8,397 nucleotides of DNA from Burkholderiales bacterium (lineage in GTDB: Bacteria; Pseudomonadota; Gammaproteobacteria; Burkholderiales; Burkholderiaceae_C): positions 1-8,397 of the forward strand of contig JAABPT010000036.1 of the NCBI GenBank assembly GCA_011391855.1, given 5' to 3'. Positions 1 through 6,841 of the stretch are shown here, one piece after another; within the stretch, counting starts at the first letter, position 1, and each line of letters begins with the position of its first letter. Under the pieces are notes generated by a model. That model saw nothing but the letters and a program-made list of their open reading frames with translations, searched no databases and was not told where the DNA came from. A program made the position numbers and the translations under genes.

Positions 1-575
1 GCACCACGATGGAGGGCCTGGCCTCGCTCAAGCCGGCTTTCGACCAGATGGGCGCCATGGGTTTCGACGCCGTGGCGCTGCAGCGCTACCCGCAGGTGGA
101 ACGCATCCAGCACGTGCACCATGCCGGCAACTCCTCGGGCATCGTGGATGGTGCGGCGGCGATCCTGATCGGCTCGGAAGCCGCGGGCAAGACCCACAAC
201 CTGAAACCGCGTGCGCGCATCGTGGCCGTGGCGCTCAGCGGTGCAGACCCGACCATCATGCTGACCGGTCCGATGCCCGCCACGCGCAAGGCGCTGGCCA
301 AGGCCGGCCTGACGATCGACCAGATCGACCTGTTCGAGGTCAACGAGGCCTTCGCCGCCGTACCCATGAAGTTCATGAAGGAGATGGGCGTGCCGCACGA
401 GAAGGTCAACGTGAACGGCGGCGCGATCGCCATGGGCCACCCCTTGGGCGCCACCGGCGCCATGATCCTGAACACCCTCATCGACGAACTGCACTGCCGC
501 CAGCTGCGCTACGGCTTGGCCACGCTGTGCGTGGGCGGCGGCATGGGCATCGCCACCATCGTTGAACGCATCTGA
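1..575 (+). CDS. fadA: Acetyl-CoA C-acyltransferase (thiolase), 3' part
   Basis: This is the C-terminal part of a thiolase, which cleaves 3-ketoacyl-CoA with CoA to acetyl-CoA and a shortened acyl-CoA, the last step of beta-oxidation in the cytoplasm. The reading frame is open from base 3, so the gene begins outside the window, and the ATG at 9 is internal. About 190 residues remain of a usual 390-400. Visible family marks are NEAFA (nt 342-356), the catalytic-His motif GGAIAMGHPLGATGA (His codon 438-440) and the C-terminal catalytic Cys in CVGGGMG (Cys codon 528-530). The N-terminal nucleophilic Cys lies outside. The stop TGA is at 573-575, 19 bases before the next gene, so the two are probably cotranscribed. 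The thiolase-first order resembles fadIJ of enterobacteria more than fadBA. Whether it prefers long-chain or acetoacetyl substrates cannot be read from this fragment, so the symbol is approximate. Confidence 0.93.
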   Translation, partial: TTMEGLASLKPAFDQMGAMGFDAVALQRYPQVERIQHVHHAGNSSGIVDGAAAILIGSEAAGKTHNLKPRARIVAVALSGADPTIMLTGPMPATRKALAKAGLTIDQIDLFEVNEAFAAVPMKFMKEMGVPHEKVNVNGGAIAMGHPLGATGAMILNTLIDELHCRQLRYGLATLCVGGGMGIATIVERI

Positions 576-594
576 ACCCCGGGAATCCTGCGAC

Positions 595-2754
595 ATGAAA
601 CTCAAGACCATCCAGTACGCCGTCCAGGACGGCATCGCCGTCATCACCTTCGACGAGGAAGGCTCGCCCGTCAACACCATGTCCCTGCAATGGCAGGACG
701 ACCTCGACGCCGTGGCGGCCCAGGTGGCGAAGGACAAAGACGCGATTCGCGGCATCATCCTGGCCTCTGCCAAGAGCACCTTCTTTGCCGGCGCCGACCT
801 CAAGGGCGTGATGCGCATGAAGCCCGAGGACGCCTCGCGCGTCTTCGTCGAGATCGAGCGCATCAAGAAGAACTTCCGCACCCTCGAAACCCTGGGCAAG
901 CCGGTGGTCAGTTGCCTGAACGGCACGGCGCTCGGCGGCGGCTGGGAGGTGGCGCTGGTGGGCCACCACCGCATCGCCGTGAACAACCCCAAGACCCAGT
1001 TCGGCATGCCCGAGGTCACGCTGGGCCTGATCCCTGGCGGCGGTGGCATCACCAAGATGACGCGCCAGCTCGGCCTTATGGCCGCCCAGCCCTACCTGCT
1101 GGAGAGCAAGCTCTTCGGCCCGGCCGAGGCGCAGAAGCTGGGCTTCGTGCATGCGCTGGTCGACAGAGACGCCGAGCTGATGCCCGCAGCGCGCGCCTGG
1201 ATCGATTCGGTGCAAGGCAATGCCGAAGCCTGCCAGCACCCTTGGGACCGCAAGGGCTACAAGATGCCCGGCGGCACGCCGAGCAGCCCGGCCATCGCGC
1301 AGGGCCTGGTGGTGGCGCCCGCCATGCTCAAGAAGACCACGCGCGGCCTGTACCCGGCCCCCGAAGCCGCGCTGTGCGCGATGGTCGAAGGCGCGCAGGT
1401 CGATTTCGACACCGCGATGCGGATTGAGAGCCGCTACCTGGCCGGCCTGATGGTCAACCCGGTGGCGAAGGCCATGATCAACACCTTCTTCTTCAACCTG
1501 AACGCCATCAAGTCCGGGCAGTCGCGCCCCAAGGACGTGCCGCGCTACAAGCCGAAGAAGGTCGGCATCCTGGGCGCCGGCATGATGGGCGCGGGCATCG
1601 CCTACTCGCAGGCCAGCCGCGGCATTGCCTCGGTGCTGAAGGACGTGAGCCTCGAAAAGGCCGAGCTCGGCAAGGCCTACAGCGCCAAGCTGACCCAGGC
1701 CCGCGTGGACAAGGGCCGCATGGGCCCGCACGACCAAACTGAGCTGCTGGGGCGCATCACGCCGACCGACACCGCCGCCGACCTGCAGGGCTGCGACCTG
1801 ATCATCGAGGCCGTGTTCGAGAACCGCGAGCTCAAGGCCAAGGTCACGCAAGAGGCCGAGCCGATGCTGGCGCCGGGCGGCTTCTTTGCCAGCAACACCT
1901 CCACCCTGCCGATCAGCGGCCTGGCCACCGCCAGCGCCCATCCGGCCAAGTTCATCGGCATCCACTTCTTCAGCCCGGTGGACAAGATGAAGCTGGTGGA
2001 GATCATCCGCGGAAAGCAGACCGACGACGAGACCGTGGCGCGCGCCTTCGACTACGTGCAGTCGCTGGGCAAGATCCCGATCGTGGTCAATGATTCACGC
2101 GGCTTCTACACCAGTCGCACTTTTGGCACCTTCGTGATGGAAGGCGCGGCGATGCTGGAGGAAGGCATTCCCGCGCCGGTGATCGAAAACGCCGCCATGC
2201 AGGTCGGCATGCCCGTGGGGCCGCTGGCGGTGATCGACGAGACCTCGTTGTCTTTAAGCGTGCACGTGATGGAGCAGACCCGCGCCGACTTTGCCGCCGA
2301 GGGCAGGACCTACGTCGCCACGGCGGGCGAACTGCTGGTGGAGCGCATGGTCAAGGAGCTGAAGCGCCCGGGCCGCGCTAGCGGTGGCGGCTTCTACGAC
2401 TACCCGGCAGGCCAGAAGAAGCGCCTGTGGCCCGAGCTCAAGACCCGGTTCGAGAAGCCCGGCGTCGCCTGGAACCTGCAGGACGTGAAGGACCGCATCC
2501 TGTACCGCCAGGCCGTGGAAACCGCGCGTTGCCTGTCGGAGAGCGTGCTGACCACGGTGCACGACGGCAACATCGGCTCGATCTTCGGCATCGGCTTCCC
2601 GGCCTGGACCGGCGGCGCGCTGCAGTTCATCTACGGCATGGGCATCGACGCGTTCATCGCCCGTGCCGATGAACTGGCGGCAAAATTCGGGCCTGGCTTT
2701 GCGCTGACGGCCGAGGTTAAGGACTCGATCCGCAGGCACCAACCGGTGTATTGA
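595..2754 (+). CDS. fadB: FadB/FadJ-type enoyl-CoA hydratase / 3-hydroxyacyl-CoA dehydrogenase
   Basis: This 719-aa bifunctional protein hydrates trans-2-enoyl-CoA and oxidises the 3-hydroxyacyl-CoA with NAD+; its length matches FadJ (714) and FadB (729). Residues 1-190 are a crotonase domain: oxyanion-hole region AGADLK (65-70), LGGGWE (113-118) and GMPE (137-140). Glu118 and Glu140 correspond to the two catalytic glutamates of E. coli FadB. A linker of about 190-315 follows. The dehydrogenase part begins at KKVGILGAGMMG (321-332), a Rossmann glycine motif, with Asp350 placed to hold the NAD ribose. The catalytic pair is His457 in IHFFSP and Glu469 in KLVEIIRG, 12 residues apart as in FadB. 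Asn499 opens NDSRGFYTSR, where many homologues have Pro in place of Arg502. Two C-terminal helical domains run from about 500 to 719. ATG 595 is chosen because GGGAA (581-585) lies 9 bases upstream; an in-frame TTG at 562 would overlap the thiolase. The thiolase partner is immediately upstream. Confidence 0.95.
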   Translation: MKLKTIQYAVQDGIAVITFDEEGSPVNTMSLQWQDDLDAVAAQVAKDKDAIRGIILASAKSTFFAGADLKGVMRMKPEDASRVFVEIERIKKNFRTLETLGKPVVSCLNGTALGGGWEVALVGHHRIAVNNPKTQFGMPEVTLGLIPGGGGITKMTRQLGLMAAQPYLLESKLFGPAEAQKLGFVHALVDRDAELMPAARAWIDSVQGNAEACQHPWDRKGYKMPGGTPSSPAIAQGLVVAPAMLKKTTRGLYPAPEAALCAMVEGAQVDFDTAMRIESRYLAGLMVNPVAKAMINTFFFNLNAIKSGQSRPKDVPRYKPKKVGILGAGMMGAGIAYSQASRGIASVLKDVSLEKAELGKAYSAKLTQARVDKGRMGPHDQTELLGRITPTDTAADLQGCDLIIEAVFENRELKAKVTQEAEPMLAPGGFFASNTSTLPISGLATASAHPAKFIGIHFFSPVDKMKLVEIIRGKQTDDETVARAFDYVQSLGKIPIVVNDSRGFYTSRTFGTFVMEGAAMLEEGIPAPVIENAAMQVGMPVGPLAVIDETSLSLSVHVMEQTRADFAAEGRTYVATAGELLVERMVKELKRPGRASGGGFYDYPAGQKKRLWPELKTRFEKPGVAWNLQDVKDRILYRQAVETARCLSESVLTTVHDGNIGSIFGIGFPAWTGGALQFIYGMGIDAFIARADELAAKFGPGFALTAEVKDSIRRHQPVY

Positions 2755-2773
2755 GCTCGCAACGGCATCCTGG

Positions 2774-2804
2774 AAAAGCCCGCAAGGCGCCTTGCGGGCT
2801 TTTT
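2774..2804 (+). terminator. Strong intrinsic terminator after the beta-oxidation genes
   Basis: Bases 2774-2803 form a perfect palindrome with 15-base arms. The left arm runs AAAAGCCCGCAAGGC and the right arm is its exact reverse complement. Allowing for a small loop, this gives a stem of about 13 bp, GC-rich at its core and followed by five T (2800-2804). It starts 19 bases after the fadB stop. Because A-runs and T-runs flank the stem symmetrically, it could also work on the other strand, but no minus-strand gene ends nearby. Confidence 0.93.
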
Positions 2805-2921
2805 ACAGTCATAAGTGGCATATCCCATCGTGGAATGGTCATAGTTTGCTATGCCTTGATGAGTCGAAGGTCCCCGTGTTGAGCGTGAGCATCCGCCGTT
2901 TCACCCGCCTAAGGCTGAAGG

Positions 2922-2930
2922 TGTTACATT
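2922..2930 (+). promoter_or_regulatory. Candidate extended -10 promoter for the TetR-exporter operon
   Basis: TGT (2922-2924) followed by TACATT (2925-2930) fits the extended -10 pattern TG-n-TATAAT, with four of six hexamer matches. A weak -35-like TTCACC is at 2900-2905. Transcription would then start near 2937, inside the inverted repeat that follows. The stretch 2805-2930 upstream is AT-richer than the coding DNA, and I see no gene in it. The only other structure there is a pair of weak nested inverted repeats at 2817-2856. Reading a sigma-70 promoter by eye is uncertain. Confidence 0.45.
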
Positions 2931-2956
2931 ATTTGGTAATCATTGAATTACCAAAT
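2931..2956. promoter_or_regulatory. Candidate TetR operator: perfect 10-bp inverted repeat over the start codon
   Basis: ATTTGGTAAT (2931-2940) and ATTACCAAAT (2947-2956) are exact reverse complements separated by the six bases CATTGA. An AT-rich palindrome of this size just upstream of a TetR gene is the usual form of an autoregulatory operator. It starts directly after the candidate -10, covers the predicted transcription start, and includes the first two bases of the regulator's ATG. Bound protein should therefore block both promoter and transcript start. The inverted repeat is seen directly; the protein that binds it is inferred from position. Confidence 0.75.
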
Positions 2957-3593
2957 GTCTGCAAAGCCCGCACCTGCCCCGACCCGTCTGCCCACCGAAG
3001 AACGGCAGGCCCTGATCGTGGCGGCGGCCATCACGCTGGCAGGCCGCAACAGCCCGGACGCCATCACCACCGGAGACATTGCCCGGGAAGTCGGGGTCAC
3101 GCAGGGCGCGCTGTTCAAGCATTTCCCCAGCCGCGAGGCAATCTGGCTGGCCGTCATGGACTGGGTGACGCAGCACTTGCTGGCGCGGCTCGAAGACGCG
3201 GCCCGTGCACCCGCTGAAAACGGTTCAGCCAGTCCCGCGCTCGACGCCGTCGCCCGCGTTTTCCGCGCCCACATCGCCTTTGTCCGCGAATGCCCCGGCG
3301 TGCCGCGCCTGATCTTTCACGACCTCCAGCAACCCGCCGACTCGCCGCTGAAGCGCCCGCTCGGCCTCCTGCTGCAGCGCTACCGCCAGTTGCTGACGCG
3401 GCTGCTGCAAAGCGCCGTTCACAACGACGAAGCGTCAGCGAACCTGGACGTCGCCGCATCTACCACGATGTTCATCGGCATCGTTCAGGGCCTGGCCATG
3501 CAGTCCATCCTGAACGGACCGGGCAGCGACCTCCGCGCCGAGGCCGCCCGCGTCTTCCCCCTTTACCTGCGCGCCATCGGCAAGACTCCATGA
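2955..3593 (+). CDS. TetR/AcrR-family transcriptional repressor
   Basis: This is a 212-aa protein of normal TetR length, first gene of the exporter operon. An N-terminal DNA-binding domain covers about residues 14-62. The helix-turn-helix spans about 37-58, with TTGDIAREVG as the positioning helix and TQGALFKHF as the recognition helix; the family-typical F-x-x-R-E-x-W follows at 57-64. Residues 90-212 form an all-helical ligand-binding and dimerisation domain that names no ligand. ATG 2955 is chosen because the family-like sequence starts soon after it; the in-frame TTG at 2943 would add four residues. Neither start has a convincing Shine-Dalgarno sequence, and the predicted transcript leader is only about 18 bases. 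The stop overlaps the adaptor start (ATGA, 3590-3593). It probably represses its own operon through the inverted repeat at 2931-2956. The fadB terminator separates it from the beta-oxidation unit. Confidence 0.92.
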   Translation: MSAKPAPAPTRLPTEERQALIVAAAITLAGRNSPDAITTGDIAREVGVTQGALFKHFPSREAIWLAVMDWVTQHLLARLEDAARAPAENGSASPALDAVARVFRAHIAFVRECPGVPRLIFHDLQQPADSPLKRPLGLLLQRYRQLLTRLLQSAVHNDEASANLDVAASTTMFIGIVQGLAMQSILNGPGSDLRAEAARVFPLYLRAIGKTP

Positions 3594-4780
3594 CACTCAA
3601 ACGCCCCTCCTCCCGCCAGCTCTCCATCGCGCTTGCCGTGCTCGCCCTGGTGGCGGCGATCGCCTTCATCGCCCTCCGTTCCGGCCCGCTGGCGGCCACG
3701 CGGATCACAGTGGTCAAGGCGGCCGAAGCCTCGCTGTCACCAAGCCTGTTCGGCACCGGCACAGTCGAGGCGCGCCGCGCCTGGCTGATCGGCCCGACGG
3801 TTGCGGGGCGCGTGCTGCGCGTGATGGTGGATGTGGGCGACCCCGTCAAGGCCGGTCAGTTGCTGGCCGAGATGGACCCTGTGGATTTGCAGGAGCGACT
3901 GGCGGCTCTCAGCGCCACGCAGGCCCGCGCGACGAGTGCCATTGCCGCCGCCGAGGCACAGGTCAAGGATGCCACGGCCCGGCGCGAGCTGGCCGTGATC
4001 AACGAGCGCCGCTACCAGGATCTGCGCCAGAAGGATTTCATCAGCCCCAGCGCGGCGGAGGCCAAGGTTCAGGAACTGACCTCGGCCGACGCTGCGCTGA
4101 GCGCCGCACAGGCCAGCCTGGCCGGTGCGCGCCTGGACCTGACCCGCACCCGGGCCGACACCGCCGCGCTGGCCCAGCAGCGGCAGAACGTGCGCCTTGT
4201 GGCGCCGGCCGACGGCATCGTGACCTCGCGCGATGCCGAAGCGGGCTCCACGGTGGTGGCCGGCCAGGCCGTGCTGAAGCTGGCCGACCCGGCCAGTCTG
4301 TGGGTCAAATTGCGCCTCGACCAGGGGCGCTCTGGCGGCTTGGCGGTCGGCCTGCCCGCCAGCATCGCGCTGAGATCACGCCCGACCCAGCCGCTGGCCG
4401 GCAAGGTGGCGCGCGTGGAATTGCAAAGCGACAGCGTGACCGAGGAGCGCCTGGTGCAGATCAGCTTCGACGCGCTGCCTGTGGGCCTGTCGCTGGGCGA
4501 GCTCGCCGAAGTCACCGTCATGCTGCCAGCCACGGCGCGCGCACCGGTGCTGCCCAATGCGGCCATCCGCCGCCAAGGCGACAAGCTAGGCGTCTGGCGC
4601 CTTGACGGCGGCAAGCCGCAGTTCACGCCGGTGCGCCTGGGCCAGGCCAGCCTGGAAGGCCAGGTGCAGGTGCTCGAAGGCCTGAAGGCCGGGGACGAGG
4701 TGGTCGGCTACAGCGAAAAGGAGCTGAGCGCCGGCACGCGCATCAAGGTGGTCGAGTCTCTGGCGGGGCGCCAGCCATGA
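3590..4780 (+). CDS. HlyD/AcrA-type periplasmic adaptor (membrane fusion protein) of an ABC exporter
   Basis: This 396-aa adaptor links an inner-membrane ABC transporter to an outer-membrane channel. A single N-terminal membrane anchor covers residues 11-29 after a short basic segment, and no lipobox Cys is visible. The first half of the biotinyl-lipoyl domain is at about 66-98 (VMVDVGDPVKAGQLLAEMDP) and the second half at about 199-232 (VRLVAPADGIVTSRDAEAGS). Between them an Ala-rich helical hairpin, about 97-198, forms the coiled coil. At its tip RYQDLRQKDFIS (141-152) has Arg141, Leu145 and Ser152 in the R-x3-L-x6-S spacing of TolC-docking adaptors; AcrA has RYQKLLGTQYIS. A beta-barrel and membrane-proximal domain follow (235-390). 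The start is the ATG overlapping the TetR stop, and the end overlaps the permease start. The protein resembles DevB and MacA in arrangement. The transported substrate cannot be told from the sequence. Confidence 0.93.
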   Translation: MTLKRPSSRQLSIALAVLALVAAIAFIALRSGPLAATRITVVKAAEASLSPSLFGTGTVEARRAWLIGPTVAGRVLRVMVDVGDPVKAGQLLAEMDPVDLQERLAALSATQARATSAIAAAEAQVKDATARRELAVINERRYQDLRQKDFISPSAAEAKVQELTSADAALSAAQASLAGARLDLTRTRADTAALAQQRQNVRLVAPADGIVTSRDAEAGSTVVAGQAVLKLADPASLWVKLRLDQGRSGGLAVGLPASIALRSRPTQPLAGKVARVELQSDSVTEERLVQISFDALPVGLSLGELAEVTVMLPATARAPVLPNAAIRRQGDKLGVWRLDGGKPQFTPVRLGQASLEGQVQVLEGLKAGDEVVGYSEKELSAGTRIKVVESLAGRQP

Positions 4781-5967
4781 TCAGCCTGGCCGGCCGCGAC
4801 ATCCTTCACTCGTGGTCCAAGTTCGTGCTCACGGGCTTTGGTTTGGGCCTGCTGATCGGCGTCACACTGTCGATGGCGGGCATCTACCGCGGCATGGTCG
4901 ATGACGCGCGCGTGCTGCTCAACAACAGCGGTGCCGACCTGTGGGTGGTGCAGAAAGACACCCAGGGCCCCTACGCAGAGTCGTCCAGCCTGCGCGACGA
5001 CACCTACCGCACGGTGCGCGGCATGGAGGGCGTGGCGCGCGCCGCCAACGTCACCTACTTCACCATGCAGGTGCGCCGCGGCGACACTGAGGTACGCGCC
5101 ATGGTGGTGGGCTTCGAGCCCGGACAGCCGGGCGAGCCGGGTTTCCTGGTCGCGGGCCGGCATATCACCCGCAACCATTACGAGGCCGTGGCCGATTTGA
5201 AAACCGGCTTCCAGATCGGCGACACGCTGCGCATCCGCCGTCATGACTACACCGTGGTCGGCCTGACGCGGCGCATGGTGTCGTCCGGCGGCGACCCGAT
5301 GGTGTTCATCCCGCTCAAGGACGCGCAGGAGGCGCAGTTCCTCAAGGACAACGACGCCATCGTCAACGACCGCGCCCGCACCGCGGCCAACCCGGCGCTG
5401 AACCGCCCCGGCGTGCCGGGCCTGCTTGAGGCGGTGCAGGCGTCCCAGTCCAGCAACCGCAACGTCAATGCCGTGCTGGTGCAATTGCACGAAGGCGCCG
5501 ACCCCGAAGCGGTGGCCGAGCCGATCCGCCGCTGGAAACACCTGCAGGTGTTCACCCGCGCGCAGATGGAGGACATCCTGGTCGCCAAGCTGATCGCCAC
5601 GTCGGCCAAACAGATCGGCATGTTCCTGGTGATCCTGTCCATCGTCAGCGCGGCCATCGTGGCTTTCATCATCTACACCATGACGCTGGGCAAGCTCCGC
5701 GAGATCGCGGTGCTCAAGCTCATCGGCACGCGCAACCGCACCATCGCCGGGATGATCCTGCAGCAGGCGCTGGGCCTGGGCCTGATCGGCTTCATCGTCG
5801 GCAAAACCGCCGCCACGCTGTGGGCCCCGGTTTTTCCCAAATACGTGTTGCTGGAAACCGGCGACGCCGTGACCGGGTTCGTGGCGGTGATGGTGATCTG
5901 CGCGCTGGCCAGCACGCTGGCGATCCGAGTGGCACTCAAGGTCGATCCGGCGGAGGCCATTGGATGA
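4777..5967 (+). CDS. FtsX/DevC-type ABC transporter permease
   Basis: This is a 396-aa inner-membrane permease of the MacB/FtsX/DevC (type VII ABC) class. Its topology is typical: TM1 at about 16-37, a large periplasmic domain at about 40-275, then TM2 at 279-301, TM3 at about 328-348 and TM4 at about 366-385. The cytoplasmic segment KLREIAVLKLIGTRNRTI (306-323) matches the conserved FtsX-family coupling region after TM2. The C-terminus ends in DPAEAIG, also usual for the family. The ATPase is a separate gene, as in DevC and LolC/E, and not fused as in MacB. In this class the periplasmic domain moves substrate by mechanotransmission into the adaptor and channel. The start overlaps the adaptor stop (ATGA, 4777-4780) and the stop overlaps the ATPase start. 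No substrate-specific feature is recognised. Confidence 0.92.
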   Translation: MISLAGRDILHSWSKFVLTGFGLGLLIGVTLSMAGIYRGMVDDARVLLNNSGADLWVVQKDTQGPYAESSSLRDDTYRTVRGMEGVARAANVTYFTMQVRRGDTEVRAMVVGFEPGQPGEPGFLVAGRHITRNHYEAVADLKTGFQIGDTLRIRRHDYTVVGLTRRMVSSGGDPMVFIPLKDAQEAQFLKDNDAIVNDRARTAANPALNRPGVPGLLEAVQASQSSNRNVNAVLVQLHEGADPEAVAEPIRRWKHLQVFTRAQMEDILVAKLIATSAKQIGMFLVILSIVSAAIVAFIIYTMTLGKLREIAVLKLIGTRNRTIAGMILQQALGLGLIGFIVGKTAATLWAPVFPKYVLLETGDAVTGFVAVMVICALASTLAIRVALKVDPAEAIG

Positions 5968-6692
5968 ACGCCCCGGACCCCACCATGAGCCTGAACGGCA
6001 TCCGAATCGAAGGCCTGCGAAAGCGCTATGGCGCGGGCGACACCGCCGTGGACGCGCTCAAGAACGTGAACATGACGGTCGCGCCCGGCGAGGTCATCGG
6101 TCTTATCGGCCCCTCCGGTTCGGGCAAGAGCACGCTGCTGAAGTGCCTGGGCGCGATCATCGAGCCCAGCGCCGGCCGCATGACGCTGGGGCAGGACGTG
6201 ATCTACGACGACGGCTGGAAAACGCCGGATTTGCGCGCGCTGCGGCGCGACCGCATCGGTTTCGTGTTCCAGGCGCCCTACCTGATCCCGTTTCTGGACG
6301 TGACCGACAACGTGGCCCTGCTGCCCATGCTAGCCGGCGTGCCCAATGTCGAGGCGCGTCGCCGCGCACGCGATCTGCTGGGTGCGCTGGACGTGGGCCA
6401 CCGCGCCAAGGCCGAGCCCTCGCAGCTCTCGGGCGGCGAGCAGCAACGCGTGGCGATTGCGCGCGCGCTGGTCAATCACCCGCCCGTGATCCTGGCCGAC
6501 GAGCCCACCGCGCCGCTGGACAGCGAACGCGCCCTGGCCGTGATCCGCATCCTGAACCAGATGGCGCAGCAGTATCAGACGGCCATCATCGTGGTGACGC
6601 ACGACGAAAAGATCATCCCGACCTTCAAACGGATCTACCACATCCGCGACGGCCAGACCTTCGAAGAGGCCGGTGAGGGTCGCGAACTGTAG
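5964..6692 (+). CDS. DevA/LolD-type ABC transporter ATP-binding protein
   Basis: This 242-aa cytoplasmic ATPase powers the exporter formed with the two preceding genes. All nucleotide-binding motifs are intact: Walker A GPSGSGKST (49-57), Q-loop Gln103 in FVFQAPYL, signature LSGGEQQR (155-162), Walker B VILADE (175-180) with catalytic Glu180, D-loop APLD (183-186) and H-loop His213 in VVTHD. The D-loop differs from the GNLD common in LolD and MacB and is nearer the DevA-like type. Start ATG 5964 overlaps the permease stop (ATGA, 5964-5967). GGAGG (5952-5956), 7 bases upstream and inside the permease codons for its C-terminal PAEA, is the clearest ribosome-binding site in the operon. An alternative start at 5985 (MSLNG) is possible. 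An 8-base repeat, GCGAACTG, occurs on both sides of the stop codon (6682-6689 and 6692-6699). No T-tract terminator follows. Confidence 0.95.
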   Translation: MNAPDPTMSLNGIRIEGLRKRYGAGDTAVDALKNVNMTVAPGEVIGLIGPSGSGKSTLLKCLGAIIEPSAGRMTLGQDVIYDDGWKTPDLRALRRDRIGFVFQAPYLIPFLDVTDNVALLPMLAGVPNVEARRRARDLLGALDVGHRAKAEPSQLSGGEQQRVAIARALVNHPPVILADEPTAPLDSERALAVIRILNQMAQQYQTAIIVVTHDEKIIPTFKRIYHIRDGQTFEEAGEGREL

Positions 6693-6753
6693 CGAACTGC
6701 CGGGCGCGGCCAGGCTACTGCGCCGGTAAGCGTCCAAGCCTTGATCTTTGTCA

Positions 6754-6768
6754 TGCTGCAATGCAGCA
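6754..6768. promoter_or_regulatory. 15-nt palindrome containing a PhaR-like CTGC-N3-GCAG box
   Basis: TGCTGCA-A-TGCAGCA is a perfect 7-bp inverted repeat around one central base, 73 bases before the SDR start codon. Its core at 6756-6766 reads CTGC-AAT-GCAG, the CTGC-N3-GCAG form described for PhaR, the polyhydroxyalkanoate-responsive repressor studied in Paracoccus and Rhodobacter. A -35-like TTGTCA (6748-6753) touches its left edge and a -10-like TAGACT is at 6777-6782. Their spacing of 23 bases is too long for a normal promoter, so the promoter itself is not settled. The palindrome is certain; the identity of the binding protein is inference. Confidence 0.55.
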
Positions 6769-6841
6769 AAACTCGCTAGACTGCCGTCTGCCCCGTTGGG
6801 TTCTGCCCCAGCGGCTCTTTGCACACACTTCAAAGCCCACC

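Noticed and set aside
478..1965. A 495-codon open frame on the minus strand opposite fadB
   Set aside because: It is a shadow caused by GC-rich third codon positions. The product is a low-complexity mix rich in Ala, Gly, Arg, His and Leu with no recognisable domain, while the plus strand encodes an intact FadB.
2792..3217. A 141-codon plus-strand frame starting in the fadB terminator and running into the TetR gene
   Set aside because: It begins inside a terminator hairpin and turns into an out-of-frame Arg/Gly/Pro-rich reading of the TetR gene.
3290..3589. A 100-codon N-terminal extension of the adaptor
   Set aside because: It reads the TetR gene in another frame with Arg/Pro/Ala-rich sequence. 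The true start at 3590 is followed at once by a proper membrane anchor.
4708..5541. A 277-codon open frame on the minus strand opposite the permease
   Set aside because: Composition is His/Val/Ala/Gly-rich and lacks motifs, and it lies fully opposite a convincing FtsX-type permease.
6699..6710. A terminator after the ABC ATPase gene
   Set aside because: GCCG and CGGC form only a 4-bp stem with no T-tract, too weak to call.
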